64,000 nucleotides of DNA from Elioraea sp964533585. GTDB taxonomy: Bacteria; Pseudomonadota; Alphaproteobacteria; Acetobacterales; Acetobacteraceae. The position numbers and the translations under genes were made by a program. Shown here piece after piece: positions 48,901 through 57,128 of this stretch. Numbering within the stretch: the stretch's first letter is position 1; the number at the start of each line of letters is the position of its first letter. Location of the stretch: contig CAZHMM010000001.1 in the NCBI GenBank assembly GCA_964533585.1, positions 1-64,000 on the forward strand. The letters are read 5' to 3'. The notes beneath the pieces were generated by a model. The model saw only the letters and a list, made by a program, of their open reading frames with translations. It had not been told where the DNA came from and did no database searches.

Positions 48901-49448
48901 GCGGGTTCGCGCGCGCGGTCGCCGAGGGGTATTTCCACGTGCTCGCCTACAAGGACGAGTACGAGGTCGCGCGGCTGCTCACCGATGAGGCGTTCCTCGC
49001 CGGGCTGCGCGAGGGATTCGGGCCGGCGGCGCCGCTGACCTTCCATCTCTCGCCGCCGATCCCGTTCCTCGGCCGCGACCCCGCCACCGGACGGCGGCGC
49101 AAGCTCGCGCTGCCGGGACACTGGATGCTGCCGCTGTTCCGCCTGCTGCGGCGGGGCAGGCGGCTGCGCGGCACGCTCGCCGATCCGTTCCGATGGCAGC
49201 AGGACCGCCGCATCGAGCGGGCGATGATCGCTGCCTTCGAGCAGGACGTCGCAGCAGCGCTCGCGCATCTCTCGCCCGCAACGCTGTCGACCGCAGTCGA
49301 ACTCGTGCGCCTTCCCTTCGCCGTGCGTGGCTTCGGTCCGCTGAAGCGCGACAGCCACGCCCGGGCCGAGGCGCGGCGGGAGGAGTTGCGCGCCAGTCTG
49401 CGCTCCGTGCAACCCGCGCGTGTGGCGGAGTCCGTCGCGGCGCAGTAA
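45972..49448 (+). CDS. Indolepyruvate ferredoxin oxidoreductase, fused alpha-beta-gamma form
   Basis: 1158 residues. The N-terminal part holds the pyruvate:ferredoxin-type domain (GYRGSPLGGLDKELW), followed by a TPP-binding region (GCHTLALGEIGRAK; MGDGTYQHSG), a 4Fe-4S motif with Cys632 onward (CENCGDCTVQSNC, then LSCLKGFCPSF) and a C-terminal gamma domain (GVGGGGIVTTGAIV). It oxidatively decarboxylates aryl- or branched 2-oxoacids from aromatic or branched amino acids to acyl-CoA, reducing ferredoxin. The ATG at 45972 is 11 bp after GGGAGG; an earlier GTG at 45945 is less likely. Confidence 0.93.
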   Translation: MDSLSGHAPITLESRFVDLDAPVLLTGIQALVRLLLEQSRLDRMAGLRTAGLVSGYRGSPLGGLDKELWHQRTLLDAHDIRFQPGLNEDLGATMLWGAQMVDVFPGKRFDGVFTLWYGKGPGVDRSGDALRHVNYFGTAKHGGAIAVAGDDHAAQSSVLPHQTDQIFEAVMIPVLNPAGVEEVLSFGLTGLAMSRFSGLWVGLKTIAETVEGAATFIVPASRRYEIPTDAAIPPHGLNLDPTLRWPAQRAELERRVVEERLPAAVAFARANALDRVLWGHPDAPIGIVTTGKAHLDVLRALDDLGLPPARAAEAGIALYKVAMTWPLEREGLLRFATGKRAILVVEEKRSLVEWQARDVLYNVPADRRPAIAGKVGLNGAKLLPEAGEFSPAIVAGALARFLGTLGITAAPPVLDLPPPAEPLKRAPFFCAGCPHNTSTAVPEGSQALGGIGCHTLALGEIGRAKTVTHMGAEGVTWVGLAPFTELPHMFVNMGDGTYQHSGVLAIRQAVLAGTTMTYKLLYNSAVAMTGGQPVDGGPSVAQIATQLAAEGVTRIAVLADDVARLPAARDLPPGTERHARGALGDVQRRFRTMPGVTVIIYDQICATEKRRKRKRGAMAVPDVSVVINERVCENCGDCTVQSNCVAVEPVETPYGRKRRISPSTCNTDLSCLKGFCPSFVTVGAARTPPKPSARILEMEAEFARNLPAPLLGTLGDRPWRALFAGVGGGGIVTTGAIVAMAAHLEGRAVRTLDFTGLAQKNGAVVGHVQVARDEAVLDVARVPVRGADLMLAADMAVAAGRDVLPRVKHDAAVIGNGTLAAVAALVRDPDVALDSAWHRGAIEAAVPEGVALWLDAARIAEVLFGEAQAMNTILLGAAFQRGRVPMREASILRAVELNGAAVEVNRRAFLWGRALGHDPKLAEALLVTPRAPDSLDALIAERAAELARYQDDRLAARYRALVEQAAAREAEIAGSPGGFARAVAEGYFHVLAYKDEYEVARLLTDEAFLAGLREGFGPAAPLTFHLSPPIPFLGRDPATGRRRKLALPGHWMLPLFRLLRRGRRLRGTLADPFRWQQDRRIERAMIAAFEQDVAAALAHLSPATLSTAVELVRLPFAVRGFGPLKRDSHARAEARREELRASLRSVQPARVAESVAAQ

Positions 49449-49477
49449 GGCTTCGGCCGACACGGAGGACGCACCAA

Positions 49478-50623
49478 ATGCTGGACCGCACGCCGGCGGA
49501 GCTGGCCGAGACCCGCAGCCTGGTGGTGGAGACCGCGCGGGCCTTCGCGCGCGAGCAGCTCGCCCCCGGCGCTGCGGCCCGCGAGCGCGCCAAGGCGATC
49601 GAGCCGGAGATCATCGCAACCCTCGGCGAGCTTGGCTTTCTCGGCGCGACGGTCGATCCCGAATGGGGCGGGGCGGGCCTCGATACCCTGACCTATGCGA
49701 TGGCGCTCGAGGAGATCGCCGCCGGCGACGGCGCGGTCTCGACGCTCGTCTCGGTGCACAACTCGCCGACCTGCCTGATCCTCGAACGCTTCGGCACCGA
49801 GGCGCAGAAGCAGCGCTTCCTGCGGCCGATGGCGAGCGGGGAGGCGGTCTCGTGCTTCGCGCTGACCGAGCCGCAGGCAGGCTCGGACGCCTCGGCGCTG
49901 CGCACCCGTGCGGTGCGCGACGGCGATCACTGGATGATCGACGGGGCCAAGCAGTTCATCAGCAATGGCCGCATCGCCAAGGTCTGCGTGCTGTTCGCGG
50001 TGACCGACCCGAAGGCGGGCAAGAAGGGCATCTCCTGCTTCGTCGTGCCCACTGACACGCCCGGCTTCAGGGTAGCGCGGGTCGAGGAGAAGCTCGGCCA
50101 GCATGCCTCCGACACCTGCGCGCTTGCCTTCGAGTCGATGCGGGTGCCGGCGGATGCGTTGGTGGGCCCGGAGGGCGAGGGCTACCGGATCGCGCTCTCG
50201 ACGCTCGAATCCGGGCGCATCGGCATCGCCGCGCAGAGCATCGGCATGGCGCGCGCAGCCCTCGACTATGCGATCGCCTACGCCAAGGAGCGCATCGCCT
50301 TCGATCGGCCGCTGATCGAGCACCAGGCGGTGCAGTTCCGGCTGGTCCAGGCGCGCACGAAGCTCGAGGCCGCGCGCCAGCTCACCCATCTCGCCTGCCG
50401 GAGGAAGGACGCGGGCGAGCCCTCGCTCGAGCCTGCGTGCATGGCGAAGCTCTACGCCTCCGAGATCGCCGAGGAGGTCTGTTCGGTGGCGATCCAGACG
50501 CTCGGCGGCTACGGCTATCTGGCCGAGTACCCGGTCGAGCGGATCTACCGCGATGTCCGCGTCTGCCAGATCTACGAGGGCACCTCGGACGTGCAGAAGA
50601 TCATTCTCGGCCGGATGCTCTGA
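49478..50623 (+). CDS. Acyl-CoA dehydrogenase, short-chain type
   Basis: 381 residues with acyl-CoA dehydrogenase signatures: CFALTEPQAGSDASAL, the FAD contacts FISNG, GYGYLAEYPVERIYRD and the catalytic Glu in QIYEGTSDVQK. Length and sequence fit butyryl/isobutyryl-type enzymes. It lies 29 bp after the indolepyruvate oxidoreductase gene and could oxidise its acyl-CoA product. It overlaps the convergent rsmI by 23 bp. Confidence 0.94.
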   Translation: MLDRTPAELAETRSLVVETARAFAREQLAPGAAARERAKAIEPEIIATLGELGFLGATVDPEWGGAGLDTLTYAMALEEIAAGDGAVSTLVSVHNSPTCLILERFGTEAQKQRFLRPMASGEAVSCFALTEPQAGSDASALRTRAVRDGDHWMIDGAKQFISNGRIAKVCVLFAVTDPKAGKKGISCFVVPTDTPGFRVARVEEKLGQHASDTCALAFESMRVPADALVGPEGEGYRIALSTLESGRIGIAAQSIGMARAALDYAIAYAKERIAFDRPLIEHQAVQFRLVQARTKLEAARQLTHLACRRKDAGEPSLEPACMAKLYASEIAEEVCSVAIQTLGGYGYLAEYPVERIYRDVRVCQIYEGTSDVQKIILGRML

Positions 50624-51515
50624 GCGCGAGCGCATAGACCTCGCGCCGCGAACGGCCGCTGGCGGCGGCGACCTCGGCGGCGGCGTCGCGCACGCCGAGA
50701 CCGCGCGTCAGTGCCGCGCGCAGCATCGCCTCGACCTCCGCATCGTCGGCCTGGGCGGCTCCTGATCCCGGACCCACCACGACAACGATCTCGCCGCGTG
50801 GTGCCTCGGCGCGGTAGCGCTGCACGAGCTCGCCCAGCGTGCCGCGCACCACCTCCTCGAACAGCTTGGTCAGTTCGCGCGCGACCGCGGCGGGCCGCGC
50901 CTCACCGAGCGCCGCGGCGAGATCGGCGAGTAGCGCGCCGAGTCGCTGCGGCGCCTCGAACAGTACGATCGTCGCCGCGAGCCCTGCTGCCTCCAAGCGC
51001 GCGATCTCGGCCATGCGGGCGCGCCGCGGCCCCGACTTGGGCGGCAGGAAGCCGAGGAACAGGAACGGCGCCGGCGGCAGGCCGGAGACTGCCAGCGCGG
51101 CGAGTGCCGCCGACGGCCCCGGCACGGCGGTGACGCGGTGTCCTGCCGCGATCGCCGCGCGCACGAGCCGATAGCCCGGGTCGGACACCAGCGGCGTGCC
51201 GGCATCCGAGACCAGCGCGAGCCGCTCGCCGGCGGCGAGACGTGCGAGCAACCGCGGCGTGATCGCGTCTTCGTTGTGTTCGTGCAGGGCGATCAACGAT
51301 GGCGCGAGTTCATGGCGGGCTGCCAGTTTCGCCGTCACGCGTGTATCCTCGCAGAGCACGGCGTCCGCTGCGGCGAGCACGGCGATGCCCCGCGCGGGCA
51401 TGTCGCCGAGATTGCCGATCGGTGTCGCCACCAGCGTCAGCGTCCCCGGGGGGCCGGCAACGCCCTTCGCCTCGTCGGAAGGAGGGTGCATTGGAGAACG
51501 CTCGGACTCGGCCAT
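50601..51515 (-). CDS. rsmI: 16S rRNA (cytidine1402-2'-O)-methyltransferase RsmI
   Basis: 304 residues from ATG 51515 (296 from ATG 51491). Family blocks: LVATPIGNLGDMPARGI, LCEDTRVTAKL, HEHNE, ALVSDAGTPLVSDPGYRLV and VPGPSAALAALAVSGLP. It uses SAM to methylate C1402 of 16S rRNA in the decoding centre, and is a tetrapyrrole-methylase-fold protein. Start choice is uncertain, since neither ATG has a clear SD. It is divergent from the Lpo gene, as in many proteobacteria. Confidence 0.93.
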   Translation of the reverse strand: MAESERSPMHPPSDEAKGVAGPPGTLTLVATPIGNLGDMPARGIAVLAAADAVLCEDTRVTAKLAARHELAPSLIALHEHNEDAITPRLLARLAAGERLALVSDAGTPLVSDPGYRLVRAAIAAGHRVTAVPGPSAALAALAVSGLPPAPFLFLGFLPPKSGPRRARMAEIARLEAAGLAATIVLFEAPQRLGALLADLAAALGEARPAAVARELTKLFEEVVRGTLGELVQRYRAEAPRGEIVVVVGPGSGAAQADDAEVEAMLRAALTRGLGVRDAAAEVAAASGRSRREVYALALRASGRE

Positions 51516-51520
51516 GGACG

Positions 51521-52786
51521 ATGCTTAGCATTGCGCTGGGTGCACTGGCGCTCGCCGCGTGTGCGGCGCAGCCGCCGACCCCGCGGCCGAGCCCTGGCAT
51601 CGCCGCGCCCGTTGGGATCGGCATCGGGGCGATGCCGCGCCCGATGGTCGGGCCGGATGGCAAGATTCGCGCGGCACTGCTGCTGCCCCTTTCAGGTCCG
51701 CACGCCGCCGTCGGCGAGGCCATGCTGAACGGCGCGACGCTTGCGCTGTTCGACCAAGGCGCGGACCGGGTGGAACTGGTGCCGAAGGACACCGCAGGCG
51801 ATCCGGCACGTGCGGCGGCTGCGGCACGCCAGGCGATCGACGAGGGAGCGGCGATCGTGCTCGGGCCGCTTTTCGCGACCGAGACCGCGTCGGTCGCGCA
51901 GGTCGCGGCTGCGGCGCGCGTGCCGGTGCTGGCCTTCACCACCGATCCTGCCCAGGCGCGGCCCGGCGTCTGGGTGGTCAATCTGCTGCCGGAGCCGCCG
52001 GTGCGCCGCGTGGTCGCCGCCGCCCGCGAAGCAGGCGCGACTCGTTTCGCCGCCCTCGTGCCGGACGACGCGTATGGCCGTCTGGTGCTCCAGGCGTATC
52101 GCCGCGCCGTCGCCGATGTCGGCGGGGTGATGGTGCGCGAGGAGGTGTATGCCGGGACGAACCCGGATCCGGCGGTGCGCCGGCTTGCCAACTATGCTGG
52201 TCGGCGCGCGCCGATCGATGCGCAGATCCGCGCGGCCCGCGCGCTCGGCACGGCCGAGGGACGGCGCCGTGCGGCGCAGATCCAGCGCGAGGCGCGCATT
52301 CCGCCGCCCGATTTCGACGCGCTGCTGCTGGCCGATGGCGGGGAGCGTCTGCGCGCGGTCGCGGCCCTGCTGCCGTTCTACGACATCGACAATCCGCCCG
52401 TGCGCATCCTCGGCACGCCGCTGCTCGCCGCCATGGCCGATGCCGGGCGTGAACCCGCCCTGATCGGCGCCTGGTACGCCGCTCCGGACGAGGCGCGGCG
52501 CGAGGCCTTCGAGGCTCGGTTCCGCGAGGCCTACGGCACCGTGCCGCCGATCGTCGCCGGCGTGGCGTTCGACGCCGCCGCCATTGCCGTGGCCGTCGCC
52601 GGCGCGGGGCAGACGCCGTCCGGCGTCACGCTCACCCAGCCGGAAGGCTTCGTCGGCGCGCTCGGCATCGTGCGGCTGATGCCCGATGGCACCAACCAGC
52701 GCGGGCTCGCGCTGATGGCGGTGCAGCGCGACGGCGCCCAGGTCGTCGAGCCTGCACCGGAACGGTTCGACGACCGCATGTTCTAG
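51521..52786 (+). CDS. Penicillin-binding protein activator, LpoA-like lipoprotein
   Basis: 421 residues with a lipoprotein signal and Cys14 in LAAC, then a Pro-rich linker and a type I periplasmic-binding-protein fold (AALLLPLSGPHAAVGEAMLNGATLAL; VLGPLFATETASVAQVAAAARVPVLAFTTD). This matches the LpoA C-domain family that activates PBP1A in peptidoglycan synthesis. It is far shorter than E. coli LpoA, lacking the TPR half, as is normal in alphaproteobacteria. The rsmI neighbourhood is typical for this family. Confidence 0.88.
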   Translation: MLSIALGALALAACAAQPPTPRPSPGIAAPVGIGIGAMPRPMVGPDGKIRAALLLPLSGPHAAVGEAMLNGATLALFDQGADRVELVPKDTAGDPARAAAAARQAIDEGAAIVLGPLFATETASVAQVAAAARVPVLAFTTDPAQARPGVWVVNLLPEPPVRRVVAAAREAGATRFAALVPDDAYGRLVLQAYRRAVADVGGVMVREEVYAGTNPDPAVRRLANYAGRRAPIDAQIRAARALGTAEGRRRAAQIQREARIPPPDFDALLLADGGERLRAVAALLPFYDIDNPPVRILGTPLLAAMADAGREPALIGAWYAAPDEARREAFEARFREAYGTVPPIVAGVAFDAAAIAVAVAGAGQTPSGVTLTQPEGFVGALGIVRLMPDGTNQRGLALMAVQRDGAQVVEPAPERFDDRMF

Positions 52787-52789
52787 CCC

Positions 52790-54187
52790 GTGGCGCTGCC
52801 GTCCGAGGGGCCCGGCCGGCCGACCCTGCTCGTCGGCGGCACGGCGGCGGCGATCGCGGCCGCGCCGGCGGCCATCCTTGCCGCGCTGGCGGCCTCGGAC
52901 GCGATCCTGCCTGCGACCGCGGGCTGGCTCGCCCTCGGCATTGCCGCAGCAGGGCTGCTTCTAGGCCTGATCTGGTATCGCGACCTCGTGCGTCTGTCGC
53001 GCGCGCTCGATCGCGCCGAGGCGGGCCGGCCGCCCGACGACCTGCCCCGCCTGCCGCCGCTCCGCCGCATCGCCGAGGCGGCGGATCGGCTCGCAAGCTC
53101 CATCCGGGCCCGCGCACAGGAGGTGGACACGCTCTCGCGCGCGGCCGTGCGGATCGTCGAGAGGCTGCCTGATCCGCTGATCGTGCTCGACCGTGAGGGA
53201 AGGCCGGTGACGCTCAACGCGGCGGCGCGCGAGGGCTTCACGCCGCCTGGCGCGGCGTCGGCGGATCTGGGGGCGCTATTGCGCCATCCGGCGCTGCGCG
53301 CCGCGGTCGATCGCGCGGCCGGAGGCGAGGCGAGCGAGAGCGTCGCGGTGACGCTGCCGGTGCCGGTTGAACGCGAACTGGTGGTGCAGGTGATCGGTCT
53401 CGATCCGCCGCTGCCGGACGGCGGACGGGTTCTGCTGGTGCTCTCGGACCGCACGCGCGAGCGGCGCATCGAGCAGATGCGCGCCGATTTCATCGCCAAC
53501 GCCAATCATGAGCTGCGCACGCCGCTCTCGAGCCTGATCGGCTTCATCGAGACGCTGCGCGGCCCGGCCGCCGACGATCGCGAGGCGCAGGCGCGCTTCC
53601 TCGGCATCATGGCTGAGCAGGCGCAGCGGATGAGCCGGCTGATCGAGGACATGCTCTCGCTCTCGCGCATCGAGATGAGCGAGCACATGCCGCCGAAGGG
53701 AACGACCGACCTCGTTGCACTGGTGCGGCGCACCGCCGAGGCGCTCGAGCCGCGCGTTGCGGCACGGCGAATGCGCATCGAGCTGGATCTCGCCGACGGG
53801 GTGCGCCCGACCCTTGCCGATCCGGACCAGCTTGCCCAGGTGATCGCGAACCTGCTCGACAATGCAATCAAGTACGGCCGCGACGGCGGGCGGGTCCGCG
53901 TCCGGCTTGCCCCGACCCCGCCGGCCGGGTCGCGTCCGGCCGGGATCGCGCTCGCCGTCAGCGATGACGGCCCAGGCATCCCGCGCCAGCACATCCCGCG
54001 CCTGACCGAGCGGTTCTACCGTGTCGATGCGGCGCGGTCGCGCGCGGTCGGGGGCACCGGGCTCGGACTTGCGATCGTCAAGCACATCCTGAACCGCCAC
54101 CGCGGCAGCCTGGAGATCACGAGCGAGGAGGGCAAGGGCGCGACCTTCACCGTCTGGCTGCCGGCGGCCGCGCCCGAGCGCGCGTGA
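52790..54187 (+). CDS. phoR: Sensor histidine kinase, PhoR-like
   Basis: 465 residues. Two transmembrane helices (about 15-37 and 43-65) with almost no periplasmic loop, then a PAS-like region (about 105-220), a HisKA domain with phosphorylated His240 in NANHELRTPLSSL, and a HATPase domain (NLLDNAIKY, DDGPGI, GGTGLGLAIVKH). The lack of a periplasmic sensor is typical of PhoR, which reads the Pst/PhoU state. No phoB follows, so the partner is elsewhere. It starts at GTG 52790, 3 bp after the Lpo gene. Confidence 0.85.
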   Translation: MALPSEGPGRPTLLVGGTAAAIAAAPAAILAALAASDAILPATAGWLALGIAAAGLLLGLIWYRDLVRLSRALDRAEAGRPPDDLPRLPPLRRIAEAADRLASSIRARAQEVDTLSRAAVRIVERLPDPLIVLDREGRPVTLNAAAREGFTPPGAASADLGALLRHPALRAAVDRAAGGEASESVAVTLPVPVERELVVQVIGLDPPLPDGGRVLLVLSDRTRERRIEQMRADFIANANHELRTPLSSLIGFIETLRGPAADDREAQARFLGIMAEQAQRMSRLIEDMLSLSRIEMSEHMPPKGTTDLVALVRRTAEALEPRVAARRMRIELDLADGVRPTLADPDQLAQVIANLLDNAIKYGRDGGRVRVRLAPTPPAGSRPAGIALAVSDDGPGIPRQHIPRLTERFYRVDAARSRAVGGTGLGLAIVKHILNRHRGSLEITSEEGKGATFTVWLPAAAPERA

Positions 54188-55306
54188 TCACGCAACGATC
54201 GCCTCCTCGGCGCGCCAGAGCTTCTCGCCGAGCGCGGCCGCGACGGCGGGGTGGGTGATCCGCCCCGCATGCGCGTTCAGCCCGGCGAGCAGGTGGCGGT
54301 CCTCGGCCATCGCGCGCCGCCAGCCCTTGCCGGCGAGCGCCAGCACGAAGGGCAGCGTGGCGTTGTTGAGCGCGGCGGCCGAGGTGCGCGCCACCGCGCC
54401 CGGCATGTTGGTGACGCAGTAGTGCACGATCCCGTCGGCGATGTAGGTCGGCTCGGCATGCGTGGTCGGGCGCGAGGTCTCGAAGCAGCCGCCCTGGTCG
54501 ATCGCGACATCGACCATCACGCTGCCCGGCTTCATCTGTGCGACCGTCGCGCGGCTGACCAGCCTGGGTGCTGCGGCACCCGGCACCAGCACGGCGCCGA
54601 TCACCAGATCGGCGCGCAGCACCTCACGCTCGATCGCGTCCATCGTCGCATAGACCGTCGCCACACTGCCGTTGAACTCCTGATCGAGCGCATCGAGCCG
54701 GCGGACGTTCTTGTCGAGCACGGTGACGCGCGCGCGCATGCCCATCGCGATGCGCGCGGCGTTCGAGCCGACCACGCCGCCGCCGATGATGCAGACGCGG
54801 CCTGGCCGCACGCCCGGCACGCCGGCGAGGAGGATGCCGGCCCCGCCCGCCTCCTTTTCGAGGCAGCGCGCGCCGACCTGCACCGCCATCCGCCCCGCCA
54901 CCTCGCTCATCGGCGCGAGCAGCGGCAGGCCACCGGCCGCGTCCGTCACCGTCTCGTAGGCGATCGCGGTGGTGCCTGACGCCATCAGCGCCCGGGCCTG
55001 CTCCGGATCGGGCGCGAGATGCAGATAGGTGAACAGCACCTGGCCTGCGCGCAGCATCGCGCACTCGGCGGGCTGCGGCTCCTTCACTTTCACGATCAGC
55101 TCGGCCTCGGCGAACACCGACTCTGCGTCCGGTACGATCGTCGCACCGGCTGTGGCGTAGCTCTCGTCGGTGAAGCCGATCCCGGCGCCGGCGCCGGACT
55201 GGACCAGCACCGCATGCCCGTCATGGATCAGTTCGCGCACGCTCGCCGGCACGAGGCCGACGCGGTACTCGTGGACCTTCACTTCCTTCGGGACGCCGAT
55301 CTTCAC
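54188..55306 (-). CDS. ald: Alanine dehydrogenase
   Basis: 372 residues, typical length. MKIGVPKEVKVHEYRVGLVP, the catalytic Lys in VKVKEPQ and His in FTYLHLA, PMSEVAGRMAVQVGA and the NAD site IIGGGVVGSNAARIA are all present. It interconverts L-alanine and pyruvate plus ammonia using NAD. Its stop directly abuts the stop of phoR (TGATCA). DUF486 and ampG genes lie upstream on the same strand. Confidence 0.96.
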   Translation of the reverse strand: MKIGVPKEVKVHEYRVGLVPASVRELIHDGHAVLVQSGAGAGIGFTDESYATAGATIVPDAESVFAEAELIVKVKEPQPAECAMLRAGQVLFTYLHLAPDPEQARALMASGTTAIAYETVTDAAGGLPLLAPMSEVAGRMAVQVGARCLEKEAGGAGILLAGVPGVRPGRVCIIGGGVVGSNAARIAMGMRARVTVLDKNVRRLDALDQEFNGSVATVYATMDAIEREVLRADLVIGAVLVPGAAAPRLVSRATVAQMKPGSVMVDVAIDQGGCFETSRPTTHAEPTYIADGIVHYCVTNMPGAVARTSAAALNNATLPFVLALAGKGWRRAMAEDRHLLAGLNAHAGRITHPAVAAALGEKLWRAEEAIVA

Positions 55307-55322
55307 GCGCTTCCTCCGTTGC

Positions 55323-55691
55323 TCAGTTCTGCGCCGGCAGGAAGATGAATATCACGGCCGCGACCAGACAGACCGAGGCAGCGAGGTAGTTCCAGGTGAG
55401 CTGCTCCTTCAGGAACCAGACCGCGAAGCCAGCGAACACCGTCATGGTGATCACCTCCTGCATCACCTTGAGCTGCTGGGCGGTGTAGGTGCCGAAGCCG
55501 ATGCGGTTCGCCGGCACGGCGAGGCAGTACTCGAAGAAGGCGATCCCCCAGGAGACGACGATCGCCAGCCCGACGCCCCAGTGCGGCTGCTTCAGGTGGC
55601 CGTACCAGGCGAAGATCATCAGCACGTTGGACAGCAGCAGCAGCACCGGCGGCAGCACCCAGGCGAGCCAAGGCGCAGGCATCGGGATCAT
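55323..55691 (-). CDS. DUF486 (DMT-superfamily) membrane protein
   Basis: 122 residues with four transmembrane helices, matching DUF486: LLLLSNVLMIFAWYGHLK, GIAFFEYCLAVPANRIG and TAQQLKVMQEVITMTVFAGFAVWFLKE. These are small drug/metabolite-type membrane proteins of unknown substrate. Its start overlaps the AmpG stop by 4 bp (ATGA), so the two are translationally coupled. Confidence 0.92.
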   Translation of the reverse strand: MIPMPAPWLAWVLPPVLLLLSNVLMIFAWYGHLKQPHWGVGLAIVVSWGIAFFEYCLAVPANRIGFGTYTAQQLKVMQEVITMTVFAGFAVWFLKEQLTWNYLAASVCLVAAVIFIFLPAQN

Positions 55692-56944
55692 CGCGGGTCG
55701 TCTCCGTTCTCGCGGGGCGGGAAGCGGCGGAGCAGCGCCAGCATCAGCGCCATGCCGGGCAGCGCGGCGGCGGTGGTGAGCAGGAAGAACGGTGTCCAGC
55801 CCATCGCCTCGGCGAGATAGCCGCTGGTGGCGCCGAGTGTGCGCAGCGGCACGGCGGCAAGGCTCGACAGCAGGGCGTACTGGGTCGCAGTGAAGGCGGT
55901 GCTGGTGAGGCCGGAGAGGTAGGCGACGAAGGCGGCATCCGCGAGCCCGTCGGTGGTGTTCTCCACCCCGACCTGCAGCCAGAGCATCGGCACCGACCGC
56001 CCCGCCTCGGACAGCGCAACATACATCAGGTTCGAGAGCATCTGGCCGAGGCCGGTGACCAGCAGCGCCCGGCCGACGCCGATCCCGGCAACGAGCAGCC
56101 CCCCCAGCGTCACGCCTGCGAGGGTCGCGACCAAGCCGAACACCCCGGATACCGCGGCGACGTCGAGCCGCGAGAAGCCGAGCGCGCGGTAGAACGGCGC
56201 CGTCATGATCCCGGCCAGCGCCTCGCCGAGCTTGTAGAGCGCGACGAAGCCCAGGATCAGCGGCCAGCCGGGCCGCCTCAGCATGTCGCGGAACGGATCG
56301 ACCACCGCCAGCCTGAGCCGGGCTCCCCAGGCCGTGGGCGTGGGGGTGCCGGGCGCGAGCGGCTCGCGCGCGAGGAACAGCGTGGTCGCGAGGCCGACGC
56401 CGATCAGCGCTGCCAGCACCAGGAAGGCGGCGCGCCAGCCGAAGAACTCGGCCATCGTCAACGCGCCGGCATTGCCGGCCAGCATGGCCACGCGGTAGCC
56501 CCAGACATAGGCGGCGAGGCCGAGCCCCTGCCGGCTCGGCGGCAGGGATTCGATGCGAAACGCGTCGATGACGATGTCCTGCGTCGCCGACAGGAACGCC
56601 ACCGCGACCGCGACCGTGACCGTGGCACGCGCATTCGTCGCCGGGTCGGTCAGCCCGAGTGCGGCGATCGCGAGCGCCAGCGCGACCTGGACAGGGGCGA
56701 GCCAGCCGCGCCGCCGCCCGAGCGCGGCGATCGGCGGGCGGGCGTGGTCGAGCACGGGGGCCCAGACGAACTTGAACGTGTAGGCGAGGCCGATCAGCGC
56801 GGTGAGCCCGATCTCACCCAACGGCACGCCGCCCTCGCTGAACCACTGGCGCAGCGTGAAGCCGGTCAGCGGCAGCGGCAGCCCGGCCGAGAAGCCGAGC
56901 AGGAACAGCACCGCAAACGTCCGGTCGGGGCGCGGCCAGGTCAT
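55688..56944 (-). CDS. ampG: Muropeptide MFS permease AmpG
   Basis: 418 residues, twelve predicted helices, AmpG/PAT family: GFSAGLPLPLTGFTLRQWFSEGG, IGLAYTFKFVWAPVLDH and SATQDIVIDAFRIE. It imports GlcNAc-anhydroMurNAc peptides released during wall turnover. The nearby Lpo activator also deals with peptidoglycan. First gene of the ampG-DUF486-ald cluster. Confidence 0.9.
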   Translation of the reverse strand: MTWPRPDRTFAVLFLLGFSAGLPLPLTGFTLRQWFSEGGVPLGEIGLTALIGLAYTFKFVWAPVLDHARPPIAALGRRRGWLAPVQVALALAIAALGLTDPATNARATVTVAVAVAFLSATQDIVIDAFRIESLPPSRQGLGLAAYVWGYRVAMLAGNAGALTMAEFFGWRAAFLVLAALIGVGLATTLFLAREPLAPGTPTPTAWGARLRLAVVDPFRDMLRRPGWPLILGFVALYKLGEALAGIMTAPFYRALGFSRLDVAAVSGVFGLVATLAGVTLGGLLVAGIGVGRALLVTGLGQMLSNLMYVALSEAGRSVPMLWLQVGVENTTDGLADAAFVAYLSGLTSTAFTATQYALLSSLAAVPLRTLGATSGYLAEAMGWTPFFLLTTAAALPGMALMLALLRRFPPRENGDDPR

Positions 56945-57128
56945 CGCGTCGGAACGATGCGGCCGATCACGCGGATACGACGCCGGCGGGCACGAGGGGC
57001 ATTGCGGCAGGGCCTCCAGGTCTCGTCGCGCCGATCATCGTTGCGCGACTCGCAAGGTCAGAGGGTGTTCGGAGCGCATGTGGATGATACTGTGTCGAGG
57101 CTACGTCCACAGCCGTGGAGACTGGATC

